The position numbers were made by a program, and so were the translations under genes. Below the pieces are notes generated by a model that saw only the letters and a list, made by a program, of their open reading frames with translations, searched no databases and had not been told where the DNA came from. From Mastigamoeba balamuthi (taxonomy: Eukaryota > Evosea > Mastigamoebida > Mastigamoebidae), in contig CACRSC010000021.1 of assembly GCA_902651635.1 (NCBI GenBank), forward strand, positions 1-64,000: 64,000 bases of DNA, written 5' to 3'. Below are positions 10,054-20,120 of the stretch, piece after piece. Within the stretch, counting starts at the first letter, position 1. Each line of letters starts with the position of its first letter.

Positions 10054-11328
10054 TCAGGGGTGGAGGAGCCGCGAGGCAACGTCCGCTGTGCGGTGGTTGT
10101 ACACCATGGCCTCTCCCTCCCACAGCAGCGCGGCGATGTTCTGCGGCGTCGTGTTGTCCAGGTCGTTGGAGCCCTTGGTCAGCGCCTGCTGGAACCGCTG
10201 GTACTTGTCGTGCAGCAGCTCCCGTATGTGGCTGTCGGCCACCTGGCTCGAAATGTCGACCAGCGTGCTGATCAGGTCGCCCGCGTCGGGCCTGATCCAC
10301 CCCAGGTAGCCCCAGCTGCCCACGATCGCCGGCGTCAGCGTCTTGCTGACGGCGTCGGTAGCGATGCCCGTGCCCAGCGAGACGACGACAAAGTCGTGGT
10401 CGGGCCCGTAGAGCTCGTCCTTGGCGCAGAGGTACGCCTTGAGCGCCGGGTTGTTGGCCGCGACGCCGCCGTCGATGAACACGCCGCCCGCGTACGGCGA
10501 CCCCGCGGGGACCTCGGGCGGGGCGAAGAACGTGGGCGCGGCCGTCGTGCACTGCACAGCGAACAGCTTCGTGACGCTGTGCTTCCAGCTCTTAAAGAAG
10601 TGCACTTTCTTCTCCTTCCTGCAGTGGGGGCGGGTTAGGGACCACACGAGGCGGGGCGACAGGGCGGCGTGGCGTGCATGTCGTAGGTGGAGACGATGGT
10701 GGGGATGATGCTCTCGGACATGGGCGCGTTGTCAGAGACGAAGTTCTTGATGACGCCGTCAAAGTCGCTCCTGTTGTACCCGGGGCCCATGACCCTCGAG
10801 TGCGGGTTGCCGAAGATCACCGACGACTGCGCAGAGTCGTCAATTCAATTGAATTGAGTTTAGTTGGCGCCCAGCCCGCGCACCTTCTCGGCGTAGAGCG
10901 CCGTGAGCTCCGCGGCGCTCATGACGGTGCCGTCGGCTCTCCTGTGCGTCAGGCAGAGCGCCACGAGCCCGCCGGTGCTGGTGCCCGCGACAACGTCGAA
11001 CAGCTCGTGCACGCGGCGCCCCGTCACCGCCTCGAGGTGCGCGAGCCACACGCCGGGGATGATGCCCCTCACGCCGCCCCCGTCGATCGACAGCACGCGC
11101 ACGAGCTTCCTCTCGCGCAGCAGCGGCCGCGGCACCGCCCCGACAGCCGCGGGGTCCGGGTCGCGCGCGTAGATCGTGGGGCTCGCGACGGGCGTCCGCG
11201 GGTGCGACCCGAGCGTCGCGAACTCGATGTAGAGCTTGCCCCCCAGCGACAGGTCCACCCCGGTCCTCTCCTGGGCCACCCTCGGGTTCACCGTACACCT
11301 CCTGCGATCGCCCAGACACCCCCCGCAT
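10054..11328 (-). CDS. patatin-like phospholipase
   Basis: Exons, in order of translation: 11299-11328, 10884-11270, 10648-10826 and 10054-10618, giving 386 residues. All patatin hallmarks are present: the oxyanion loop DGGGVRGIIP, the nucleophile elbow GTSTG, and the DGG of the Ser-Asp dyad (IDGGVAANNPA). Patatins hydrolyse acyl chains from membrane phospholipids and galactolipids. Introns are 28, 57 and 29 nt; the first and third are ultra-short yet preserve frame. The first allows an ATG start (MRGVSGRSQE); without it the only in-frame start would be a GTG. The small frame at 11460-11744 just upstream on the same strand could be an extra N-terminal exon, but I found no join. Confidence 0.85.
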
Positions 11329-11459
11329 TTTTCAGATCTCGCCTGCGGAATCGTGGCAAAATGCGAATAAAAACGGCCGGAAGCGCAGGGGGCAAGCAGG
11401 CAAGCGGGGAATCGCCGCCCCGAACGCGTTCGGGCGTAAACCGGTGACTAATTATGACG

Positions 11460-11744
11460 TCATAAGAGTTCGCACCCGACCTCGGTGTCGGAGGTGTAGA
11501 CCCAGCCCGCGCGGTTCTCGAAGACGGTGATGGTGAGGACGTCGGGGACGACGACGGTCTGCACGAAGGGCCCGCCGTCCGCGTCGCAGGCGGACCAGCA
11601 CGCGGGGCCCGGGGCGGGCACGCGCGGCGTCGTCGCCAGCAGGCGGCCCCCGATGCCCTCGACGCGCGCGTGGACCTGCCCGCGCACGCCCGGGACGCCG
11701 TCGACGCCGTGGAGGACGAGGTTCGCGAGCGCGTGCAGCGTCAT
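11460..11744 (-). CDS. small protein or exon, possibly C2-domain-like
   Basis: A 94-residue frame from ATG at 11744. Its strand-like pattern (LANLVLHGVDGVPGVRG, then VLTITVFENR) recalls the first strands of a C2 domain. It lies upstream of the patatin gene on the same strand, so it may be a separate small gene or a missed N-terminal exon. The frame extends further upstream, but the extension looks non-coding. Low certainty. Confidence 0.35.
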   Translation of the reverse strand: MTLHALANLVLHGVDGVPGVRGQVHARVEGIGGRLLATTPRVPAPGPACWSACDADGGPFVQTVVVPDVLTITVFENRAGWVYTSDTEVGCELL

Positions 11745-12110
11745 CGCGGCGCCCGGGGCAGACGGTTCCGACGCCGTTTCTGGATCGGTTCTTTTGCTGT
11801 TGCTGGCCCGGGGGGGGCGGCGGGTGTGGGGTTGCCGGGGGAGGGGTGATGCGCAGACCACACCTAATGACTGCGGGAAATTGTTTGAAAGTGGTTCTGC
11901 GTCTCTTGCGGCGCATATCACACACCCGCGGAAAAAGAAGGGAAAACGCAAAAACCGATGCCTACGTAGGCAGAAACGTCCAGAGATTCCCTGTCGCCCG
12001 AAAGCGCCGGCCGCGCTCCGCTCGCTCTGAGGGTCGCTGCCCCGCGGTGCCCACGGCTCGCCGGGCGCGGAATCTCCCCGGATTGCCCTCCACAGGCGGG
12101 GGTACCAGAA

Positions 12111-12160
12111 CGAGAAATATCCGCGGAAATATCCCACCGAAGAGATACCGGGAGATATCG
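12111..12160 (+). promoter_or_regulatory. AT-rich GAGAAATATC/GAGATATC cluster upstream of CFAP100
   Basis: Within 50 bases lie CGAGAAATATCC, GGAAATATCCC, GAGATACC and GAGATATCG, in otherwise GC-rich DNA and 57-106 bases before the start codon. Similar elements precede the genes starting at 36252, 39637 and 53313 (plus) and 17662 and 51595 (minus). The promoter role is inferred from position only. Confidence 0.45.
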
Positions 12161-12216
12161 CCCGCTCCTACAATGCCACTGCTGCTATTATTGGACCACA
12201 GCAGCAGCGAGTGAGG

Positions 12217-13992
12217 ATGAGCAAGCAGAGCGACGCCGTCACGCTGCCGTCGCCCCCGGGCACCGCGGGGAAGCGCACGCGCTCCGCGGGCGCCGCGAGC
12301 ACCGCGGGCGAGGCGCCGTCGGCGCCACCCATGCGGTCGTTCGAGCGGCCGACGCAGGCGTTCAAGTCGAGCATCAACAACCTGCGCTTCGCCGACCTCG
12401 AGGTGCCCGCTGAGGACATGCCCGCGCGCCCTGCGCCTCCGCCGGTCAAAGTGGGTCCGTAATCGCGTGCCGGGAGCGGGCGGGGGGTGCACGAGGGGCC
12501 TGACGGGCGTGCGGGTGAGCAGTGCACCAGGAGAAGGAGTCGACGGTGGAGTTTATCGAGAAGAAGCGCGAGATGTTCCTGCTCGAGTACGCGCTCAGCG
12601 TCAAGCGCGAGGAGATCAGGCGGCTCGAGCAGCAGACAGAGGAGAGGGAGAAGGCCATCGCGGCTGCCGAGCGCGCCATGGAGGAGGAGGCCACGCGCTT
12701 CGACGCGCTGACCAAGGAGTACACGCTCAAGGCCATGGAGGCCACCAAAAAGTAAGTCCGCGGGAGATGAAAATCAGTTGAATTCAATTCAAACATTGAA
12801 TGTGGCCTCACCGGGGCCCCAAACGGCGTCTGCCAGGGCCGAGGCGGAGACCAAGACGAAGCTCGAGAGGCAGACGGAGCTGAAGAAGCTCAACGTGTCG
12901 ATCGCGACGCTGCGGAGCGAGATAGCCAAGTACGACGAGAGGCTCGAGGACTGCAGGCGGTACAAGGAGTTCCTCGACGGGCTGACGCCGCCGGACTGGC
13001 TCGCGCGCCACAGCCAGCAGACGGCCGAGCGCAAGCCCGGGGCGCCTGCCGACGACGAGATGTTCTTCAAGGACCCGGACCAGCTGATGCAGATCTTCAA
13101 GGCCCTCGAGAAGCGGAACATGTTCCTCATCAACCACAACCAGGACACCGAGCGCGTCCTCGAGGACCTCAAGCAGAAGCGCCGCGAACTCGAGCAGAAG
13201 ATGTGCGCTCTCGTTCCCGTTGGGTGGCCAGTTTTAACCCGCGTTTGGGACCCCAGGGACCGCGAGTGTGCGGCACTGCAGGCCCAGAAGGCCAAACTGG
13301 AGGAGGCCATCGAGCACGAGCGGTAACAGCCCCCCTTCTACTCCCCACGACCCCGCAGCTAAGACGCATGCGTGCTCAGGGGCCACCAGAAGCTGATCGA
13401 GCAACGAGCAGCCAAGAGGGAGGGGCTCGGAGAGGCCTCGGAACAGGACGAGCAGCTGGCACAGCTGCACGCTAAGGTGGAGGAGGTGTACACGCTCATC
13501 GTAGGGGAGAACAGCGCCGGCATGAGCACTCTGCAGATGCTGACGTCCATTGAGCGCCGCATGGAGGAGCTGTTCCAGCAGAAGGACTCGCTGCCCCAGG
13601 AGTACGTCAAGGAGGCCGAGAAGCTCAAGGACAAGGCGCGCAGGCAGAAGGTCCGCGACGAGCAGCTGCAGCGCCAGCAGGAGGAGCAGCAGAACAAGAT
13701 CCGTCGTGCAGTCGAGCGCTCCCAGCGCCCCGTCGTCAAGAGGGTGAGCACCCCCGTGTTGGCTTCATTGGGTCGCTGAGTATTGTTGGGCGCGGGAAAA
13801 TAGAAGGGGAAGCCGGAGATGTTCCGATCGTACCTGCCGCCCAAGGTGGACAAGAGAGCCATTGAGGAGCAGAGGACGCGCGAGGAGGAGGAGGCGGACC
13901 TCGACTACTTCGGCCTCTCGCAGGCGCCCATGGCGGCGGCGGCAGCGGCATCGCAAAACGCTGTGGCGACGGACTCGCAGAAGGCAAAGTAG
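12217..13992 (+). CDS. CFAP100: CFAP100-like axonemal protein (DUF4200)
   Basis: Six exons: 12217-12450, 12531-12751, 12837-13202, 13257-13322, 13380-13743 and 13804-13992, giving 479 residues. The core matches DUF4200 proteins of the CCDC37/CFAP100 type: LLEYALSVKREEIRRLEQ, then EEEATRFDALTKEYTLKA, KYDERLEDCRRYKEFL and LTPPDWLARH. It is nearly all coiled coil. CFAP100 and its partner CFAP73 form the MIA complex on the ciliary doublet, where it tunes inner-arm dynein f. The 54-nt intron 3 lies in frame and has no stop, so it is less certain than the others. This gene is good evidence that the organism builds a motile flagellum. GAGAAATATC elements lie just upstream. Confidence 0.85.
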
Positions 13993-14813
13993 AACACTGA
14001 TCCTTGACACAACACAGAGCACTTGTTTATAGACACGCATGTCAACCACTCGGAAGCACAGTCCACATCGCCATTCGGTACACTAACATCCCGCAATACC
14101 TATCAAGAGATAGGGGTGCCTGTGGTCACAATTGGGGTGCCCACAGTAAACTGCCTCATTTTGCGCGCCCTCAGCAGCCCGTGACAGAGCGACCAGGAGC
14201 TCCTGGACACTAGTCACAGAGGCAAGGGACCTGGGATTAGTCGCGATGTCCATCCGCTGCGATCTGCGTGCCCCATTGACTTGCTGAGCTCGCATCTCGT
14301 CTGGCGCTGCTGATATTTTCCGGCCGAGAAATCTGCTGGGAGCGAGAAGAAACCCATGACCCGAGCTATAGCGGCACTCTGCCATGCCTCTAGGTGACTC
14401 GGGAACCATGGCCAGGATGCTCATTTCCCGCACCTCGGAGAAAGCCAATCCGCTGTGCCCATAATATCATTGCCTGCGCAAAGGTGCAGAGGTTTGGGGG
14501 CCACACAATTGCCTCGTAGATTGCGGTGGTGCGAGGTTACCGTGCTACTTCGATAAACATGATGAGCAGCGCTTTTCTTCCAACACAAAAAAAACCTACT
14601 TCGACATCTAGGACCGCCTGGCCGCCGCAAGGCAGCCCGGGCGGTCCAGACAACGAACCGGAAGCACGCAACGCGATCACCACCGTTTTTGTGTCCGAGA
14701 GTCGCTCGTTGCCGTGTGGGTTTGGTGGTGCAAAAACAAAACAAGTGACCTTTGTGTTACGGCATTTGTGTGGCATGAAGAGTCTCTCGGTCGGGTGTGG
14801 GTGTGGGTGGGCA
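13993..14813. other. intergenic, no supported gene
   Basis: An 820-bp gap between the convergent CFAP100 and PTEN genes. Short minus-strand frames exist (14083-14448, 14421-14744) but show no domain or splice structure. Nothing else is recognised. Confidence 0.5.
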
Positions 14814-17662
14814 TCAGAACGCGCTGCCTTCCCGCGGCGAGCAGGCGTCGTGCGCGGCGGCCTCCCCCTGTGGCACTGCGGCCATGAAACTCTCAGTAGA
14901 CGTACACGAAGAGCGCTTCCTATGCGACCTTCTCTGCACCTCGCCGTCGATCTGCGAGATGATCGCGTCGGGCGAGGGCACGGGCTCCGGGGCGGGGGAG
15001 GCCTGGCACGCCAGCGGCGACGACACTCCGCTGCCGGTGCCGCTGACGCCCCCGTTGAGTATCTCGGCGAGCAGCTCCTCTGTGCGCTCGATGTGCGGCA
15101 TCGACCCCGAGTTGGTCCTCGGGGCCCTCGGGGCCGGAGAGCTCGGCAGCGCCGGCGGCGGCGTCGACGGCGGCAGAGGCGGCGGGGGCGGGGGCGGAGC
15201 GACGACCACCGAGGGCCCGGCCATGGTGGACCCCGTCAGCATGCGCTGGTGCCCCGGTGCCCGCACGTCCGTTCCGCTATACGACCGCGTGAGGGCGCGC
15301 GCGCGGGCCATCTCTGGCGCCAGCGACTCGCGCCGCAGTAGTCGCTGCTGCTGCTGCTGCGGGCTGGCCGCCAGGAAGTGCGCGGGGTTCGCGCTGGGCT
15401 CGACGCACGCGGGCACAGGGGCGGGCGAGCGCGCGGGCTCTGGCGACGACACTCCCGACGAGTCGCACGACACGGGGGAGCGCGCGCACTCTGGGAGCTG
15501 CTGCTGCTGCTGCTGCGGGGCCGAGTCCCGCGCGGCAGAGGCCCCGCAGGGCGAGGAGGAGGAGTGATCTTGCGACATCAGGGTGTCGCAGTGCAGGCGC
15601 GGGGAGCTCTGGTGCTCCGCGGGCATCGACGCGCGCATGTCGCCGACGTTGAACCCCTTTGTCAAGCAGACGCTGCGGTGGCTGCTCGCAGAGATGCGCG
15701 GCCCGCGGCGCCGGGCAGCGGTGTCGGGGACAGCCCTCGGCCTCATGTTGTGCCTCCTGCGCAGCGTCGCGCGCATCTGGTTTATGAGCGGCGCAGCCTC
15801 AAACGGCGCGGGCTTCTCGTCAAGCACAGGCACCACCCGCAGGGTCACAGCAAAGTCCTCTGGCAGCCTGGGCAAAGGGGAGGATGTGAGCGGGCGGCGG
15901 CGGGGGTGCCGTGGGGGGGGAGTACATCTTGCGGGGGTTGTCGAGCTGCTTCTTGGGGAAGCGCAGGCAGGGCGTCATGGGCGTCACAAAGTACGTGTTG
16001 AAGATCAGGTGGAAGACCTCCTTGCGCGTGCCCTTGACGCCGCGCGTGGCCCGGATGATGATGTCGTCCACCATCCTCGTCGACTCGGGCCGCACCTCAA
16101 TCACCCCGAACCCGTCCTCGACGTTGGCGGGCCTGCCAGAAGAGCCGCCCAGCAGCGTGAGAACTCCACGCACAACTGCGGCAGGCACGCGTGGACGGGG
16201 AGGGAACCTGAGGTCGGGGATGCAGAGGATGGTCTTGCTGTCGTTCTGCTTGTGCCAGATGACCTCGATGCAGAGCTCGAGGTCCTCGGGCACGCCGTCG
16301 AGGCGCACGCTGAGCAGCATCAGGGGCCTCTGCACCAGCACCGAGTCGCTGAGCATCAGGTCGCTGAAGTAGCTCAGGTACCTGCGGGGCTGCCCACTGA
16401 GAACACGAGCACAGGGGAGGGAGAGAGCAGAGAGCAGAGAGCAAGAAAGCAAGAGGGCAAGAGAGAGCAACAGAGAGCAACAGAGAAGTGAGCAAGAGGG
16501 GCGTGAGGTCGCGACCTCAGCTGCGAGGCCTGCGTGACGCCCTTGGCCGTCGACGAGCGCTTGCGGGCGAAGAGCAGCGACGCCTCCTCGATCGACGCGT
16601 ACTCTCCCGAGTAGAACAGCCACGCGACAATCACGAGGCCCGTCCTGCCCTTGCCTCCCTGGCAGCCAGCCGCCCCGGTGGCCGTCAGCACGGGGGGAGG
16701 GCGAAGGGGGAGAGGGAGGAGGCTGCCTTGCAGTGCACGACGGCGACGTTCTGGGGGAGCGCCTGCAGCCACGAGTCGATCGAGTTGACGATGCCGAACA
16801 TCAGCGTCAGCGGGGGCGCGTGGTGGTCGGGGAACGGGAAGTCCAGTGTCTTGGGGAGGAGGGCGTGGTTAGTGCTAGTGGGGGAGGCGTGTGACTGTGG
16901 GGCGTGCAGTGCATTGCTGGGGGGCTGAGGGAGAGCAGAGAGAAGATGGGATGGTGCAGTACCATATTGTCGAACTTGTCGTAGTTGTACTTGTGCTCGC
17001 TGAGGTTCCATATCATGAACGCGCCCTCGTGCCGCGTCTTGAGCAGCCTGTGCACCTGCGCAGGGGTGCCGAGGAGCGGGTGTGGGGTGTGAGTGGGCGT
17101 GTGTGAGTATGTGTGTGAGTGTGTGAGTGTGCGGGGGAACCACAGCAGAAGTAGGGACCGCGAGAAGTCAACGCCCACCACACCGCACCCCCTCTGCCCC
17201 TGCCCCTTCGCTCGCCCACCAGCCAGCAGCACAGGCGGTGTGGGGGAGGAGCGGGAGAGGAGACGCTGCCGGCAGCCACGCGCACCTCGTCGATGTGGTT
17301 GCGCCACACGCTCGTCAGCCCCGTCGACGGGAAGCTCATCGCTGTGGCCCTCGCCCCCCGTGAGTTTGCGGGTTCGGATTTCTGCGGTTTTCACTCCGCT
17401 GGCGGTGGTGGGGGTGTGCTGGGGGTGGAGAACGGCCGCCCGCTGGGAGCTCCACAGCAGCGGGAGAGGGACGCCGGCGAGGGGAGCGGTGCTGGAGATG
17501 CGTGTGCGTGCGGGGGTGCAGAGACGGCGGGCGGGGGGGGGGTGGGAGGGCACCGAGGATCTTGTCGGTGATGTAGGCGAGGTCGAGGTCGTAGCCGTCG
17601 CTCTGGAAGCGGATGCGGTCGCGCGAGACGAACTTGCGCACTGTCTTCAAGACCGGCTCCAT
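14814..17662 (-). CDS. PTEN: PTEN lipid/protein phosphatase with VSP-type catalytic loop
   Basis: Eight exons, in order of translation: 17554-17662, 17286-17341, 16963-17055, 16727-16849, 16516-16658, 16208-16396, 15926-16132 and 14814-15867, giving 657 residues. The N-terminal PIP2-binding segment (KFVSRDRIRF), SDGYDLDLAYI, Asp94 in FPFPDHH, and the P-loop HCKGGKGRTG with Cys126 are in PTEN order. A C2 domain follows (KEVFHLIFNTYFV), then about 300 low-complexity residues with Gln and Pro runs. PTEN removes the 3-phosphate of PIP3. The loop reads KGG, as in voltage-sensing phosphatases, where PTEN has KAG; no voltage-sensor helices precede it. The P-loop is assembled across an intron (16659-16726) whose donor must be GC. 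The exon 5/6 join adds a few residues before PRRYLSYF and is the least certain. Confidence 0.85.
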
Positions 17663-17720
17663 TGGTCAACCGCCGGTACAGTGCGGGAGGAAAAAGAGTG
17701 GACTCGGCGCCACCGCGCAA

Positions 17721-17731
17721 GATATTTGATT
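17721..17731 (-). promoter_or_regulatory. GATATTT element upstream of PTEN
   Basis: GATATTTGAT at 17721-17730 on the plus strand lies about 60 bases before the PTEN start codon (minus strand at 17662). It resembles the AT-rich elements at 39511 and 53211. Regulatory role is inferred. Confidence 0.3.
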
Positions 17732-17957
17732 TAGAAGGGAAAATCCGGTACCAGATACTACTGCCTGACGCACCGCAAAATACTAAGGGGCGGGCTCGTG
17801 TTTCCGGAAATTCCTTCAGCCCCGTTCTCCCCCATGGCAACTCAGTGCGCATCACAATGCCAGCACCCCCAGACGAGGCAGGCAGGACGCCGTGTTCCTG
17901 GTGGCTGCGCAATAATCGCCGTGGGGGGGGATTCAGAATTGGGAAAAAGTGAAACTG

Positions 17958-18205
17958 GTTTTTGGTATCTGCAAACCGTGTGCTTCGATTGGGGGTCTGC
18001 TCTTGCAACCTCCTGTGCGTTGTGCCTCAGATATGCTTGGGCTTCTCCCTGTTCTTGGCGTTGGCCAGCTGCTGGTAACTGAGTTATGGTATCTGCAAAC
18101 CGTGTGCTCCGATTGGGGGTCTGCTCTTGCAGCCTCTGCTGTGCGTTGTGCCTCACCCGTGCTTGGGCTTCTCCCTGTTCTTGGCATTGGCCAGCTGCTG
18201 CAGCG
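17958..18205. repeat. about 124-bp tandem repeat overlapping the glycosyltransferase 3' end
   Basis: The unit from GGTATCTGCAAACCGTGTGC recurs with period about 124 (17964 and 18088). Each unit ends in CTTCTCCCTGTTCTTGGC(G/A)TTGGCCAGCTGCTG. The final copy of that segment encodes the glycosyltransferase C-terminus (LANAKNREKPKHG) on the minus strand, so the array arose by duplicating the gene's 3' end together with its flank. Confidence 0.8.
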
Positions 18206-19943
18206 AGCGCGAGCACGGGCGCGTGAGCGGCAGGAAGAGGTCCGGTATCTCGTAGGCGTGTGGGAAGACGAGCCCGCGCCTGCCGAGCACGTAGCTCTGC
18301 ATCACGCCGACGGCCGTCTCTGCCGCGTGCATCGTCGTGTACCTGGCCAGCGCGATCTTCTGCCCTGCGGCGGCCCGCTGCTCGCGCTCGCTGCCGTGGT
18401 CGAGCCACCAGCGGACCGTGCGGATGATCGAGTCCTCCGTGTCCGTGGGCTTCACCTCGACGACGTACGAGCGGAACTCCTCCTCGCGCTCGCCGGGTAT
18501 GTCGCCGATGACCAGCGCGCCGGCTGCCGCGGCCTCGACGTACTTGCGGACGGCGTAGCGGCGCTTGCTCGAGCAGACGAGCACGACCTTGGCACTCTGC
18601 AGCGCCTGCACGTACGCCGACGTCTGCTCCTCGGCCCGCAGCGCCGCGCTGTCCTGCGCCGCCTGCGTGCCGGGCGTCGAGGTGCCGTTGGGCCCCGCGT
18701 CGAGCCAGTAGCCCGGGTGCACGAGGCGGTAGACCTTGCCCGGCAGCCTGCGCTCGTCGTAGAGCTTGAGGAACTTGACGCGCAGCGGGTAGACGCTCCA
18801 GATGTTGCCGACGATCAGCACGTCGATGGGCCGCGACGAGTGCGGCGCCGACGGCAGGCGGAACAGCGGCGTGTGCGCCGCGTGCGGCAGGTGCCACAGC
18901 AGGCGCGGGTGCGGCGCCGCTGCCGCGCTCTCGGCGTAGTAGGCCATGTGGTTGGCGTACGCGTGGAACACCACGTCGACGTCGCGGTGCGAGCACGTGA
19001 AGACCCGCGCCGTCTCCCGCGTCGGCAGGCGCTCGAACAGCACGCACTCGTGGTGCCAGACGGCGACCGGGGGCGCGTCGGGGCCGTTGCCGGCCCAGGC
19101 CCTGGCCGTGTTACGGTGCACTGTGTTGTTCACGTAGAAGTCAAAGTACCCGCGGCCCCAGCGGCGCGCGGCGTTGGCCGAGACCGTCCGGCTGTCGTCG
19201 TAGCCCGCGAACCCCGGGCCCCAGAGGTGCGCCTCGACGCCGGGCATCGACCGCATGGCCGCGAAGAGGTGGAAGAACCAGCGGCTCATACTGGAGGCGG
19301 CGAGCATTAAGTCAATTGAGTGCGGAGGGCGGGGCCGCGACGGGGGGGGAGGGGGCACGAGCCTGGCGATGTAGACGTCCACCTCGCTGACGAAGAGGAC
19401 TCTGAACGGCCTGCGCCCCGGCGCGCTGCTGTATTTGCTCTGGTTTGACCAGCATGACGCAACGCAGGCAACGTGTCAGGTTTCTAGAATTCCCTGGGGA
19501 TATTTGTATCCGTGCCCCCCACCCCTCCCCCTCCCCCTTCCCTTCCTCCTCCCGCGGCGTACGAGGAGATGCGGCGGTATCTCGAGCGTGAGGTTGGGGG
19601 CCACGGGATCGTCCACCAGCGGCAGGTCCTCCACGGCGCCCGTGGTCTCTTTGGCGGGCTCCCGCGCGGCGTCCTCGGGCCTCCGGGTGCCGTCCTCCGC
19701 GTGGGGGTCGTGCGCCACGGCTGGTTGCTGTTGCTGCTGGGGCGCCGAGGGGGTCGTCGTCGACGTCGTGGAAGGCGACGGCGGCTGCAGCACCGGGGGC
19801 GGGGCGAGCCCCGGCGAGGCGGGGTGCTGCAGCACGAACACCCACATGGCGGGGATCGACACAAAGGCCAGCAGGAAGCAGAACCGCGCCGTGGCGGGCG
19901 ACGCGAGCGCCAGCCCTCCCCTCTCCTTACCGCGGCCGCGCAT
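18153..19943 (-). CDS. type II membrane glycosyltransferase, group 1-like
   Basis: Exons, in order of translation: 19563-19943, 19363-19439 and 18153-19290, giving 531 residues. A single membrane segment near the N-terminus (ARFCFLLAFVSIPAMWVFVL) followed by a Pro/Ser/Thr/Gln-rich stem is the usual plan of a Golgi enzyme. The catalytic part resembles CgeB/group-1 transferases: FRVLFVSEVDVYIA, SRWFFHLFAAM, PIDVLIVGNIWSVYPLR and, near the end, KYVEAAAAGALVIGDIPGE with downstream Glu residues, the usual sugar-nucleotide site. Donor and acceptor sugars cannot be read. The second intron (19291-19362) is in frame and would use a GC donor; if it is not spliced, 24 mostly Pro/Arg residues are added. 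The last codons lie in a 124-bp tandem repeat. Confidence 0.75.
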
Positions 19944-20120
19944 CGCCAATTTCAAAAAGATCTCCCTCCCGCAATCTCCAGGAGATTCGCGAATCAATCG
20001 GAGCCCCCAGAGTGACGTTGACCCCCGTCGGAAAAAGAGTCGTCTTCGCTTTTTTCGCTTCGCAGAATTCGCTTTCGTTGTGTTGCAGAACCCGCACCGG
20101 CCCCGAGGAGATCGCCACAG

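Noticed and set aside
14421-14744. Minus-strand frame with GND that might be an SGNH hydrolase
   Set aside because: Only one short motif-like string, no Gly-Asp-Ser block or catalytic His, and no exon partners.
15340-15520. CAG/CTG repeat tracts as expansion loci
   Set aside because: The runs in PTEN, the EH protein and ArfGAP are short and interrupted and simply encode Gln; nothing indicates instability.
17090-17135. GTGTGAGT microsatellite as a functional element
   Set aside because: It lies in a PTEN intron and looks like an ordinary simple repeat next to the splice acceptor.
17336-17662. Voltage-sensor helices in front of the PTEN gene
   Set aside because: The frames upstream of the PTEN start contain no run of hydrophobic helices with spaced Arg.
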